64,000 nucleotides of DNA from Mesorhabditis belari (lineage: Eukaryota; Nematoda; Chromadorea; Rhabditida; Rhabditidae), in the NCBI GenBank assembly GCA_958450365.1, contig CAUEEP010000736.1, forward strand, positions 3,902,001 to 3,966,000. The letters run 5' to 3'. A model generated the notes under the pieces. That model was not told the DNA's origin. It did no database searches and saw only the letters and a program-made list of their open reading frames with translations. Both the position numbers and the translations under genes were made by a program. Positions 11,707 to 23,360 of the stretch are shown here, piece after piece. How positions within the stretch are numbered: position 1 is the stretch's first letter; each line of letters opens with the position of its first letter.

Positions 11707-12581
11707 TTGGGTCGGTGAATTGAAACTGCCGGCTATTGTCATATGTTTGAGCACTTTCTTTAAAAGAAACCCATTTTGGTGTCAATGGAAAAGTTGTAGA
11801 GAATCAAAAATCAAGCTTATATCCAAATTTTCAGAACGATTCAAAAACTGGTTTTCAAGAAATGCCAAATTTACGAATTTTCACAAAACTTGCATTTTAA
11901 GCAAAACTACTAAGTGTATCTTTTTGGAAATTTGGCTATAAGCCTAATTTTTGATTCTCCACAACTTTTCTATTGACACCAAAATGGGTTTCTTTTTAAG
12001 AAAGTGCTCAAAATGGGACATCTCCAGTCCTCCATTTTTGAATCTCACACTTGTCTCATACACAAACCAAAATCCTACTACGAAAGAGGAATCCGCACAT
12101 TGTCTGTAAAATGGGCAGAAGTCGTCAATAATAATGGAAATTATTTGGAATGAATTGATCGTTTTATGTTGAATAAATTTTAGTTCAAAGTCCCGCAGTT
12201 TTCAATTCAGCAATCCAATATAATAAAATTCGCCCTGATGTTGCAAAACTGACTCGCTCTAAAATAAACAGCCTTGTTTGGGAACTTTTGGCGCATCCCC
12301 CATACAGTCCGGACCCTGCCCCTTTTGATTACTATTTATTCCGGATCATGAGTAAATGAGCTTGCGGGAGAACACTTCGATTCGGAAGAAGCAGTCAAAA
12401 ATTGGCTTTGAAAGTTTTTCGATTCAAAACCAAAATCCTACTACGAAAGAGGAATCCGCAAATTGCCTGTAAAATGGGCAGAAGTCGTCAATAATAATGG
12501 AAATTATTTGGAATGAATTGATGGTTTTATGTTGAATAGATTTTAGTTCAAAGTCCGGCAGTTTTCAATTCACCAACCCAA
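11707..12581 (+). mobile_element. Mariner-type deletion derivative, rearranged copy
   Basis: Ends are TTGGGTCGGTGAATTG and, inverted, CAATTCACCAACCCAA, flanked by TA. The plus strand holds decayed mariner transposase pieces (around 12238-12360: DVAKLTRSK-like, then PYSPDPAPFDYYLF-like). A 3' segment (TCCTACTACGAAAGAGGAAT ... CAGTTTTCAATTCA) appears twice, near 12073 and 12428, so one copy of the end was duplicated internally. The first third is the same self-complementary block seen in the copies at 53.5 and 61.1 kb. Not able to make transposase. Confidence 0.8.
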
Positions 12582-13999
12582 TAGCATTATGGGTAAACAG
12601 AAACTAATAGGCATTAGATAAGTTTTATATTTTAGTTCATAAACAACAGAAAAAGTGTACATTATCTTAGCCATTTCAGCTAATAGCAATAATACTATCT
12701 AATGTACATTATGGTTCATTTTCTGATCCATTTCAAATGTATGTACCTGATCTAAGAACTTAAAACAAAAACTAAAAAAAAACTTGTGATTTTCTCAATT
12801 AAACTTTAATATTGGAAATTCTAGAATTCCGATAATCAAAGAAATTTTCCTAGAACTCTTTTAAAGCCCAAAGGATTTTGAATCTCTATCGGATTTGGTC
12901 GAATCTTTGTTCATTCATTCTTTGTTTGACTCAAAAATGAGAAAGGTACATTTTCTAGTGGATTAGAATAGAAAAAGAGGATTGAGAAGAGAATATGTGA
13001 GCAATTTCTAATCAAAGAGTCTAACAAGAATGGCAAAATGAGTAGCAATTTTAGAGAAACTTGTCTCAAAATGAATTTCTAGAAATATTTTCTAACATCT
13101 AACACATTTTAATCATTCATTTTGAAAATAAATGCTAGTCAAACATAGGTATGAATTTAGGAATTCGGGAGTGTGTGTTTCATGAAACTCACTACATGAT
13201 CAAAGTTCACCCATCCAAAAATGGATGTAAGTGATGCTTGGCCATCTCTTCTTGAGCAAAAAAAGATTTGACTTGAGTCTAAGAACTAGACAAACAACAG
13301 CATTACGTCAAAAATCAATAGGAAATTAAAATCAGGACATTGAGATTTAGTTTGATTTGGAGCTGGTTTTAGAATAAGTTTAAGTTCAAGTTTAAGTTAA
13401 ATTATGTTAAATTTTAGTTCAAGTTTTACTTTAAATGTAAAGATTAGATATTCTAATTCACTAGATTTCTTGAAAGAACTAACTTTTATAATAATCTAGT
13501 GAAGAAAACTTTTCTATTAGAGACAATAAGGAAATGGGTTTGCCTACTCAAACTTAGCATCCGTAAATAATTCATTGAGTATTCGATGAAGGAAAAGAAA
13601 AATTGCAAAATAGCCTTTCCATCTCTTTTCTGATAACTGAAAACATGCTAACTTTGAATCTAATTTTAGTCATAACTAGAATATGATGTGATTTGGAAGG
13701 ACTTGCAAGACTTGCAAGTACGATAATGTACTAACAGACTAGTTCAGTGCATTTTACAGGTTAAGTTTAGATGTAGAACTCTAATGTTTCATCATAACAA
13801 GTCACACTTAGCATATCAAGACGAATTGATAGCTAAAAACTAAAGACCAGAGATGAATTTTCATTGTTAGCCTAAGACTAAAACGTTCAGAGAAAACTTA
13901 AATATGATTTAGCAAGAATTTCGTGACAAAAGCTGAGATTATTCTTGAAAAAAGCTAAATGTCGTTGATTGGGGAATGATCTGCAACTGACACATCCCA
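12582..13999. other. Intergenic, no gene seen
   Basis: AT-rich; nothing supportable. Confidence 0.35.
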
Positions 14000-14793
14000 C
14001 ACTTTAAGAAAAGAGAGGATGCCGTTCTTGATGGGAAATATCCATTCCTCTTCTCCACCCCAAATTGAAAGCCACTTGCAGAGAGAACTAAAGAAAAAGA
14101 CTACTAGTTGAACAATGTTCACTTTCTTGCAAAAAGTTTAATGAACTAAGAAAGCAAAGCACAGATGTTGCATTTTAGATGAATCTTGCATGATTTTTCA
14201 TCTATATGGCTGGAAAAGTCCAGAGATTACAAACTGCTCCAAATATCTATTCAGTTTTTGCCCAAATTAAAATCTTGGTAAGAAAAATGCATTTGAAATT
14301 TCGACCTCTTTGAAAAAATCGCCCTCTAGTCAATAAGGGCGCCCCAAAAATCGCCCCGACGTGAGGGAAAAGGGAGTAGCGGTGGCCTAGAGGGTAGTGC
14401 CGGCGTACAAAACCCATGCCTCCCTTGGCGGTGGGTTCGAGTCCCGCCAGCGGCAAACGTTTCTGTTTTTGAAAAACAAACAAATACCATCTTTAAGGCT
14501 ATTACAGTGCTTATCGATAATAGAAAAAGAGAAAAGAGAGGATGCCGTTCTTGATGGGAATTATCCATTCCTCTTCTCCACCCCAAATTGAAAGCCACTT
14601 GCAGAGAGAACTATAAAGAAGAGAACAGCTACTTGCAGAGAGCTAAAGAAAAAGACTATTAGTTGAACAATGTGCACTTTCTTGCAAAAAGTTTAATGAA
14701 CTGAGAAAGCAAAGAACAGATGTTGCATTTTAGATGAATCTTGCATGATTTTTCATCTATATGGCTGGAAAAGTCTAGAGATTACAATCTGCT
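14000..14793. repeat. Direct repeats of about 230 bp flanking a SINE-like element
   Basis: The segment beginning AAGAAAAGAGAGGATGCCGT (about 14004-14238) recurs at about 14530-14793 with few changes (the second copy carries a 25-bp extra piece). The SINE-like element at 14239-14525 lies exactly between them. This is either a tandem duplication with an insertion or a duplication that came with the insertion. Confidence 0.75.
14239..14525 (+). mobile_element. tRNA-related SINE-like repeat, copy 1
   Basis: Three parts: a head (CCAAATATCTATTCAGTTTT), a tRNA-like core at 14378-14454 with an A-box-like TGGCCTAGAGGGTAGTG and B box GGTTCGAGTCC, and a tail ending CAGTGCTTATCGATAATAG. The T-arm folds well (GTGGG with CCCGC), but the acceptor arm does not pair cleanly, so a working tRNA is unlikely. 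A second copy is at 15970-16232. Confidence 0.65.
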
Positions 14794-14799
14794 AAAGCT

Positions 14800-15969
14800 T
14801 TATAGTTGACTTTAAATTATTTAATGTTTCATTTTTCATGTTAAACTGTTTGCATAAAGCATTTGTCTCAAAGGTCTGCAAAGCTCTCTCAATTTTTGAG
14901 CTTAAAGTTGTTAGAACTTTTAGCTCAAGAACTATGTTCTGAGCTTAAAACCTGTATAAGCTAGCTAAAGAGCCTGTATAAGCTTATTAAGCTAAAGATT
15001 TCAAAAAGTTTAAAAATCAGAACAAAAAGTTTAAACTGGTATTTCTTAAAAAAGTTTCTAGTAGTTCCTGCTTAAAAACAGATCCTGCTTACAAACAGAT
15101 CCTAATGGCTTACCTAATCTTCTAGCTTCTTGAATCAACAAACTCTACTTTATTCTAGAATCTAAGACTTGAAAGATCTGATCTTTTCTAGAATACAAAT
15201 ATTTTAAATGAATTCCAAAAGCTGCAAACCAAAAATGCAAAGTAAAACGAAAACCAAATTTTGCTCGAAACATCTGCTAGAAAAACAGAAAAAAAAAACA
15301 AATTTTGTTGGAGTGACTTGTTGGGATTGGAATTGATGAATTTCAGAAAAAAATGAACTCAACAAATTAATTTCTTTTCTCATTTTTCTTCGCAAAGGTC
15401 AATGAGTGTGGAACACCTGGGTTTTGATAAATATTAATATTATAAACTTAAGTTTTTCTTAAATCTTTTCACAAAAATATGTTCAAAAATCAAGCTCTGC
15501 AGATGGCTTTTCTCAAAATCATAAAATGACTAGAGGGTTTCAGATTATTTTAGGCAGTTTTGATAGGAGTACAGCTTTTACAGTCATTAGCGGCAGAGAT
15601 CTCAACATTTGAGTAGGTACATGGCATATGAAATTGCGTAGCAAAATGGAAAAAAACGAGTGAATAGTTTGTGCTTTATGGAAATCAAAATAATAACTTT
15701 GTAATTGCCAAAAATTTTAAGTATGAGCGTTGAATATTTTCAGTGAATCGATTTGGGAAAGCTCTTGCTTTTGTTAGCCTTGTTAACCAAGTTCTTGGGT
15801 TTAAACGGCCTAAAACTGCACTAACTTTATGGCTTTTTGAAATGAGATTGATCTTGTGGACTTTGGAATTGAAGCTTGCTGCTGGTCTTGAAGCTAATGA
15901 GGGAATGATGGAAAATGGGGCTGACTTCAGGATAAGCTCGGAGTGCAAACAGCAGTCGGATCTCGGCAT
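14800..15969. other. Intergenic, no gene seen
   Basis: AT-rich. A stretch at 15743-15960 is somewhat more GC-rich with open frames on both strands, but lacks convincing splice sites or family resemblance. Confidence 0.3.
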
Positions 15970-16232
15970 TCCAAATATCTATTCCGTTTTTGTTTAAATT
16001 AAAATCTTGGTAAGAAAAATGCATTTGAAGTTTCGACCTTTTTGAAAAAATCGCCTCCTAGTCAATAAGGGCGCCCCGCAGCGGTGGCCTAGAGGGTAGT
16101 GTGCCGGCGTACAAAACCCATGCCTCCCCTTCCGGTGGGTTCGAGTCCCGCCGCCGACAAACTTTCTTGCTTTTTGAAAAACAGACAAAGACCATTTTTA
16201 AGGCTATGACAGTGCTCATCGATACTAGGAAA
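15970..16232 (+). mobile_element. tRNA-related SINE-like repeat, copy 2
   Basis: Same head, tRNA-like core (16079-16160, B box GGTTCGAGTCC) and tail (CAGTGCTCATCGATACTAGG) as copy 1, with scattered differences. A CGCAGCG...CGCCGAC acceptor arm pairs only partly. Two diverged copies with shared head and tail support a dispersed element rather than a single tRNA gene. Confidence 0.65.
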
Positions 16233-16787
16233 AATTATTAATCTCTCAAGAAAGCTATTTTGTTACAACTTTTGTTTTGTTAGTGATTTAATGTCGATAA
16301 GCACAGTAATCAAAATTGTAAACTGAGTGTAACTCAGCCTAAGCAAATGAAGTTCAAAACTACAATCCCTTTGCCAAAGGTCGTTCGTTCCACAAAAATT
16401 TTGCAGCAAATTAAAATCATCAACCAAAAATAACAAATGACGAGCGTTTTATTGTCCTTTTGTCTCAAAGAAATGAAATCGAAAATTCAGATCAAATGTG
16501 AGAAAATGACATCTTGAAAAAAGAAAATGCTTCAATCAACTCTTATGTTCACTCAAAAAAAATGTTCCTTTCTCGTATTCGATGATGAAAAACATCATCA
16601 TCATTCTGCAAAAATGGGGAAAAGGAACATCAAAAATGAAATCTTACAATGAAAATGCAATCTTACTCATAGAAATAACTAGTTACAATTACAGTTTGTA
16701 AACTTTAAAAACATCTGTAGCAAATGGTTTTTTTTAAAGTTTTCCAAATTGTTTTGTCTTAAAAGGAAAAGTTTTGTCTCTATGAAA
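16233..16787. other. Intergenic, no feature
   Basis: AT-rich; nothing supportable. Confidence 0.35.
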
Positions 16788-18116
16788 AGTTTAGTGGAAC
16801 ACTAAGCAAAAAAAGAGAACGCAACACTCAATTTGGAAAATAAATTGGCTACGCTAATACACTCGGTAGACAACCAAGAAAATAAACGAATTTGAGTTTG
16901 AAAAAGAGTTCAAGAACCATCAGATTTTCACATGCTATAAAAAGTAATAACTTTTTGATTGGATATCTGTAGAAAAACTTTGTCAATCTCGCAGTCTATC
17001 TTGCAAGATGTTTTTGATTTATTCTTCGAAAACATCTAGTCAGTGCATGCAATGATAGGTTTGAAAGATTTTTTTTGAAAAATTGAACTGAATTTCTTTA
17101 GCTTTTTTAAAATTTTCTTGAAACCACTTGATTTATTAATTTATTTTAGTGAAACCATCATTGATTCCTAATGAAAAGCCATACTTTGTCAAAAGTTTTG
17201 TTTCTTGTAGCTTGAAACAGTCTCAGGACTAAGTTAAGGTCATTCTAGAACTAGATCAGAGCACGATCATGCCAGATCAGTTCGGGAATATGCACTTAAA
17301 TCAGGCTTTAGGCATAACAGCCTAGTATTTTAGATATCTTGCAATATCTAGAAATCTATCTATTGCAATTTTTTCAACATTAATTGCAGATTTGGAATCA
17401 GTGTCGAAAACTATCGTATTTTCTCTAATAGTAGTGCACCCAGAGCGTCGCCTAACTTGCTCGAAATCTCGAGAACCGCTTATCAGAACCTATCGATGTG
17501 GGGTCGGAAAATGTAGCTGACGATGAGATCTTGCAGGGGATTAGAGTGTTGAGCATCTGTGAAAGCTTGGAAACCGTAAAATAGTCACCAAATCGGCTCG
17601 TTGGGGTGCACTACTATTAGAGAAAATACGGCCTTAGGTACATTAGCTTGAAATTTTATTGAAACTAATTGATTTATTAATTTATTTTAGTGAAACCATC
17701 ATTGACTCCTAATGAAAAGCCATAATTTGTCAAAAGATTTGCTTCTTGTAGCTTGAACCAGTCTCAGGACTAAGTTAAGGTCATTCTAGAACTAGACCAG
17801 AGCACGATCATGCCAGATCAAATCGGGAATATGCACTTAAATCAGGCTTTAGGCATAACAGCCTAGTATTTTAGTGGAACACTAAGCAAAAAAAGAGAAC
17901 GAAACACTCAATTCGAAAATAAATTGGCTACGCTAATACACTCGATAGAGAACCAAGAAAATAAACGAATTTGAGTTTGAAAAAGAGTTCAAGAACCATC
18001 AGATTTTCACATGCTATAAAAAGTAATAACTTTTTGATTGGATATCTGTAGAAAAACTTTATCAATCTAACTTGCAAGATGTTTTTGATTTATTCTTCAA
18101 AAACATCTAGTCGTTC
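16788..18116. repeat. Compound duplication X-Y-MITE-Y-X
   Basis: Block X (from TTAGTGGAACACTAAGCAAA, 16788-17100) recurs at 17871-18116. Block Y (from GAAACCATCATTGA, about 17101-17411) recurs at about 17640-17870. A family B MITE sits between the Y copies. All copies run in the same direction, so this is not a simple palindrome. Block Y with its MITE appears again at 22440-23018. Confidence 0.75.
17412..17632. mobile_element. MITE, family B, second copy
   Basis: TCGTATTTTCTCTAATAGTA at the left and the inverse CTACTATTAGAGAAAATACG at the right; interior nearly identical to 5932-6154. Embedded in block Y. Confidence 0.85.
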
Positions 18117-19181
18117 ATGTTTTGAAGAATTCAGGAACCTTAACACTAAACGCTTCTTTTCTCATTTCCCATAAACAAATCCTCAAAGTTTGAAAACAAA
18201 GAAAACAAGTGAAAAAGAGAGAACGAAGTTTAAGGAAGTTCCTCATTTGAGAAATGAAAGAAAATTTGGGAAATCTGTGTTTTGTTCATGTTTTGAATCT
18301 TCAGCAATAGGGTTTTTACAAAGATTTTGACTTGATGGGAAGATTGTTTTGAATGTTTTGAATTCTTTTTTTAAAAGCTGACAGAACTCAGCTTTAGTAT
18401 CTATTTTAGCTATGACAATATCATCAAAGATATTCTTAATACTACTTTTCTACTTAATACATGAGTTCTAGTAAATTTGAAAAGTTTTACTTCAAATTCC
18501 AGTACAAAGTTTTAAACAAGTGATTTATCTAAAGTTTTTGAGGGTTTTTTAAAAAAATATTGAAACAATCACATCACAGATTCATAGATCCACAAAAACG
18601 AAGTTCATAGCTGAACGAAGAAAAACAAAAGACAAACACTTAGAGAAAATCTAAGGCTTTTATGTGTTCCCAACTTTCGTAAAGTTGCACTCCAAAAAAA
18701 ACGTAGGCGTTCACGGAATTTCGAAAAAAACATAAACGTGACTGGTTTGGTTTATATTTTGGGAGAGATTTTGAAGAAATCACTTAAATAATTAATGAAA
18801 GATTCATGAATTTCGAAGCAAACGGTTGAAATCTTGAATGTTTTAAAGGTTTTAAAGGTTTTGAGAGAAATTTGCGAAAGAAGCTTTTAACTGAATAACT
18901 TTAAAACTGATTTTTGTGTGCTAAAGACATTCTAGCTATTTTAAAAATTTTAAAATACTGTGTAATATCTTTGGCAAAGGACTTTCAGTGTTAGACATTG
19001 TTTTGAAAAAAATCTAGAATACTGGAAAAACCTTTGAGAATAGATTATGGGGTTTTTTTTGGGCAGAAAGATGGATGGACAGGAATAAACAAGCCCCGAA
19101 AGCCCATTTTATTTCCACAATGAGTACTCCATCATGTGACCAGTGGCTTAAAGAAAATATGTTTTGATTCAATCGTACTAA
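18117..19181. other. Intergenic, no gene seen
   Basis: AT-rich; nothing supportable. Confidence 0.35.
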
Positions 19182-19290
19182 ATGCCGCCATGGTCGACTG
19201 ACTAAGAGCCATTTATCTTAGTCAGAGGGTCAATGGTTCAACCCCGTCGGCTGAATTATTGGTTCTTTCTTCCGTATATATGGGTTTTCC
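19182..19290 (+). mobile_element. tRNA-related repeat, second family, copy 1
   Basis: Core GGTCGACTGACTAAGAGCC, a hairpin with CTTAGTCAG, and a B box GGTTCAACCCC, followed by the tail ATTATTGGTTCTTT. The same core plus tail occurs near 44276-44355 and on the minus strand near 51296-51395. The shared tail beyond the tRNA-like part marks it as a SINE-like family. Confidence 0.6.
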
Positions 19291-19317
19291 CTACATTTAA
19301 GGGTTGTGATTGCTTGT

Positions 19318-19881
19318 ACCGTAAATACTCTAATGGAAGCGCACCTTCTAATGGAAGCGCACCTTCTAATGGAAGCGCACCTTCTAATGGAAGCGCACCT
19401 TCTAATGGAAGCGCACCTTCTAATGGAAGCGCACCTTCTAATGGAAGCGCACCTTCTAATGGAAGCGCACCCTTCCCATACAAAATTGGTCACCCAAAAA
19501 GTCATTACTTTTGAGAAAGAGTTTTGCTGAAAAGTGCTTAGAATGATGTATATGGGCATATGTATAACCTAGAAGGGTTAGCAGTAAAATTTAAAAGGAT
19601 CTAAAATAAAATCAAAAATACTTTTTCGAAAAAAAATTGTAAGGGGGGACCCTTATCATTTTCGAGAGTTCGACCTCCAAAAGTCAAAAGTGAAAAAAAT
19701 TTTCTTATTTTAAACATGTTTTTCCTTTGTTTTAAATCATTTTCAATCGAGCTAGAGTGATTTTAAAAGATTTTTTTGAAAATTGTATATGGTCCCCCTT
19801 ATGTAATTTTTTGGGGAGTCCGAAAACAAAGATAGAGAAAAATTAGAAGCGCATGCGCTTTTATTAGAGTATTTACGGTAC
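19318..19881. mobile_element. MITE, family D, with one terminal repeat amplified into a minisatellite
   Basis: Starts TACCGTAAATACTCTAATGG and ends with the near inverse TTATTAGAGTATTTACGGTA. Just inside the left end, the 18-bp unit TAATGGAAGCGCACCTTC is repeated eight times (19332-19471). The right end carries one AGAAGCGCATGCGCTT. The middle has AT-rich filler and GGGGGGACCCTTATC. No coding capacity. Confidence 0.8.
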
Positions 19882-20429
19882 CACATTATTCGTTGAGTAA
19901 ATGTACTACGCTAAAGTATTAGCCTCGATATCGAACATCAAGGTAATCTTCGGAGCTTACTCTTTTGATTGAACCCAAATTTGAATGCGATTTGAAATAT
20001 GTGATGCGAATTCGCAAGTGCACAATCAATCAATATTGTTAACAATGTGAATCCCAAGATGTTTATGAAGATCTCTTTTAGAAGAAAACTATAGTTTTTA
20101 ACGAGATCTTAAGGATCAAAATGTTTGCATTTAAAAATTTGCACAAATTGTCTCAGTTCACCAGTTCCTTGCATGTTATTAGGTTGGAAAGAAAGTTCTC
20201 GGAAAAGGTTTGACTGGAATTTCTTAAAAACGAATCCACCAATTCAAGAACATTTTGTTTTATTATTTACAAGTCGACTCCAAGAAATTACTCTTAAAAA
20301 AATGAGTTCCCTTGAAATTTTCGAGATCTTTGAAAAGTTATTATTTTCCATTATGTCAACCTAATATTAGATTTTGTTCATTTTGTAGGATTTTCTTACT
20401 ACCAGCTAGTCATTTACTTAAACTGTTTC
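19882..20429. other. Intergenic, no feature
   Basis: AT-rich with a slightly richer patch near 20130-20360; no supportable gene. Confidence 0.3.
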
Positions 20430-20660
20430 ATATTCATCTAACATAATACTTCGCGCCATTTGTTTCCCTAAAATCGCGACTTATCGCAGGGCTTTTATAA
20501 CCTATTGCCGGCCTTTGCTCGAGTATGCCATCATCGTATGGTCTGATCTGATGTAGAAAGAACTGCGAGGAGATTATCACGGGATCTCAAAGGAAATACT
20601 CGAGATTTTTATCTAACTTTGCCCGGAATGTGAATTAAAGAGGGGGACGCCAAAAAAGGA
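20430..20660 (+). mobile_element. Non-LTR retrotransposon (LINE) fragment
   Basis: The plus strand around 20477-20550 reads TYRRAFITYCRPLLEYAIIVWS, the conserved segment near the end of many LINE reverse-transcriptase ORFs (YxxYVRPxLEYAxxVW). The frame then breaks. No RT catalytic motif and no poly(A) end are present; this is an isolated relic. Confidence 0.65.
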
Positions 20661-20879
20661 GTTATTGTGAAGCCGATCATAACGAAGGAGCAAAATGAAC
20701 GCTGCCAAGTCGACTTAATTGATCTTCAATTGGTTCCGCATGCATTTTAGTTGATGTTTTGTTTGTTATAAACGTTAATATGTTATACATGTTAAATGTT
20801 ATAAATTTTATTTTACTTGTTGTGATTAGTTTGCTGATTTGCGTTTTGCATAAATAGTTTGAAATTAGAAACTCATTTG

Positions 20880-21000
20880 AATCGAGCCATGTTCGCAGAA
20901 GCCGATTACAAATTGTACTAGCCGTTAACGAATGATTCGTAATCGGCTAGCCGTTAACGAATCATTCGTTAGCGGCTGAATTTCGTAAACGGCTACGACA
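20880..21000. repeat. Short palindromic cluster AGCCGTTAACGAAT
   Basis: Self-complementary blocks AGCCGTTAACGAATCATTCG and CGAATGATTCGTAATCGGCT occur in alternating orientation just left of the transposase fossil. They may be sub-terminal repeats of that element. Confidence 0.45.
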
Positions 21001-21002
21001 TC

Positions 21003-21475
21003 TACAGGGTGGCTGAAAATTACGTGCGCACAGCATCAGCATCATAGTTTTAAACAATGTATAAAGCATTACTACTCATCTTTTTGTATTTTAATATTCT
21101 TTTCATCGTTGTCTAATAATTTTTTGTTAAAAAAATTTGTTTTCTAGGTCATGACAAAGACGTGCGCTAGTCGGGACGCAATCGCACAGCTGGCGACGAA
21201 CGGCATGAAGAACTCGTCGATCGCATCGAGGCTTGGGGTGGCTCTGAGGACCGTCCAGAAGATCGTAAAGCAATAAAGCAATGGAAAGATGAGGGGCATG
21301 TTCAGTCCAAGCCCGGAAGAGAACGAAAGAGGACCGTTAACACCCGAAAGATGCGTGGGATAATCAAGAGGAGGATCGAGCGAAAAGACGATCGTAGTTT
21401 GAACAAGATGGCAAAACAGCTTCAAATTTCGCGTTTCTCGGTTCAATCGATAGTGAAAAATGAGCTCGGACTTTG
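21003..21475 (+). pseudogene. Tc1/mariner-superfamily transposase fossil (N-terminal DNA-binding part)
   Basis: Left end ACAGGGTGGCTGAAAATTAC looks like a terminal repeat. From 21150 the plus strand reads MTKTCASRDAIAQLATNG and then a helix-turn-helix SSIASRLGVALRTVQKIVK. A stop and a frameshift follow, after which KPGRERKRTVNT and the second helix-turn-helix LQISRFSVQSIVKNELGL continue in another frame to about 21473. This order, with a PGR-like basic linker, is that of the paired-type DNA-binding region of Tc1/mariner-superfamily transposases. The catalytic domain is absent. Confidence 0.7.
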
Positions 21476-22440
21476 TATATTAATAGATTCTTTTTGTTTT
21501 GGCTGATAAATACGACTTTATGATCAGTTCATTGATTGTTTTGATTTATGATTTTCAAGTGGTTTAAAGATATCGTTTAAATTCATTCAAATTAACTTTT
21601 TTGGTACGGTTCTATGTGAATAGAGTGATTATTTTAGTCTAGCTTGGTGCTTCTTAAAACTCTTTTGAGTTTTATAAGTATTTTTAGCCTCTGCTAGTTC
21701 ATCAATCAAGGTCCACGATTGATCAAATCACAGACAAACAAATAAATCATAAACAACACCTTTCTCCCGAATGCCGAATGACTAAATGTTTATTATTCAA
21801 CGATTTCCCACAGATTTTTCACCACCCGGTGACACTTTTATTTGGGAAGTATTTATAGCAATAGAATAAACATGAGATGTCCCTCTCCAGTGTCAATCTT
21901 CACATCATAAAGATAACATTTGTAATTTGGACCCATTAAATGTCTTCGCCTGATCGAAATGCACTTTGAAATCATTAAAAAGCTTCAGTTTTTCAAATCT
22001 TATTTGATTATTGAAACAATTTTTACTTAAAATAATAATATAAAGCTCTTTTTATTAATTCTGAAATTTTTCTTGCTTAACCATACTTTATTCAGTTGTT
22101 TTTCAAATGACTTTAATTCTTTAACATAAATTTTCTTATAAAATCCTCGTACAATTTCTGTTTTTTTCAACTCATTGCAATTGCCAAAACTTATTTACCA
22201 AATCTCTGATGAAATGAAGGCAATTCCACCACACCACGTGTTTCCCTACAGTGAAAAAAGTAGCGATAACGTCAGAATAGGCTTTGTTTCTTTTCTTTTC
22301 ATTTCTCCCAATTGTCAATCAGGCTTTTCCGCAAAATTTCTCACCAAAGCTGATTTTCCGTTTTTTTTTAATCTCAAAAATCCAGCGGTGATCACCCCAT
22401 TTTTTCGGTAGTTCAAGCATAAAATTGCATGCAATTGCAG
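21476..22440. other. Intergenic, no gene seen
   Basis: AT-rich; no supportable gene or repeat. Confidence 0.35.
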
Positions 22441-23018
22441 GTTTGAAAGATTTTTTTCAAAAAATTGAACTGAATTTCTTTAGCTTTGTTTAAATTTAGA
22501 TTGAAACTAATTGATTTAATGATTTATTTTAGTGAAACCATCATTGATTCCTAATGAAAAGCCATACTTTGTCAAAAGATTTGCTTCTCGTAGCTTAAAC
22601 CAGTCTAAGGTCTAAGTTAAGGTCATTCTAGAACTAGACCAGAGCACGATCATTCCAGATTAGCTCGGGAATATGCACTTATATCAGGCTTTAGGCATAA
22701 CAGCCTAGTATTTTAGATACCTTGCAATATCTAGAAATCTATCTATTGCAATTTTTTGTCAACATTAATTGCAGATTTGGAATCAGTGTCGAAAACTATC
22801 GTATTTTCTCTAATAGTAGTGCACCCTGAGCGTCGCCTAAATTGCTCGAAATCTCGAGAACCGCTTATCAGAACCTATCGATGTGGGGTCGGAAAATGTA
22901 GCTGACGATGAGATCTAGTGGGGGATTAGAGTGTTGAGCTTCTGTAAAAGCTTGGAAACCGTAAAATAGTCACTGAACTCAGCTCGCCGGGGTGCACTAC
23001 TATTAGAGAAAATACGGT
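22441..23018. repeat. Third copy of block Y with its family B MITE
   Basis: 22441-22796 repeats block Y of 16788-18116 (GAAACCATCATTGATTCCTA; AACAGCCTAGTATTTTAG). It is followed at 22797-23018 by a family B MITE at exactly the same position. The MITE was therefore present before the block was copied. Confidence 0.8.
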
Positions 23019-23360
23019 CTTAGGTACATTAGCTCTCATTCAAAAACTCCGCTTTAACTTGTTGTCTTTCCTTTCAGACTCGCCTTTCTCAGCTAATTGT
23101 AAGTCGGAAAACTTTCAGTTTTTAAAAGTTTAAAGTTTTAAATGATTTGTTTATATCTTAGATAACTATTTTAAGATTTCCTAGCAATGGTAAGTAGTGA
23201 GAATTTTATTTCCCTCTCAAAACTCTCTTTCTTCAGCCTACACATCCAATTTCCTTGCTTTCCCAGTTTTTTCACCACATTTCATTTCTTGAGAAATGCT
23301 CCTCTATTTCTCAGAAATTGCAGCACAAATCTTCATCATCATTTTATTTTCCCTAACCAA

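Noticed and set aside
14378..14454. Functional tRNA gene
   Set aside because: A and B boxes are good, but the acceptor arm does not pair and a diverged copy shares long flanks, so a SINE-like element fits better.
15743..15997. Open frames on both strands near 15.8 kb
   Set aside because: No splice sites, homology signal or consistent start; overlaps the start of a SINE-like repeat.
19230..19560. Repeat-protein-like frames (GSAPSN, LMEAH, CASIRR)
   Set aside because: All are translations of the 18-bp terminal-repeat array in a MITE.
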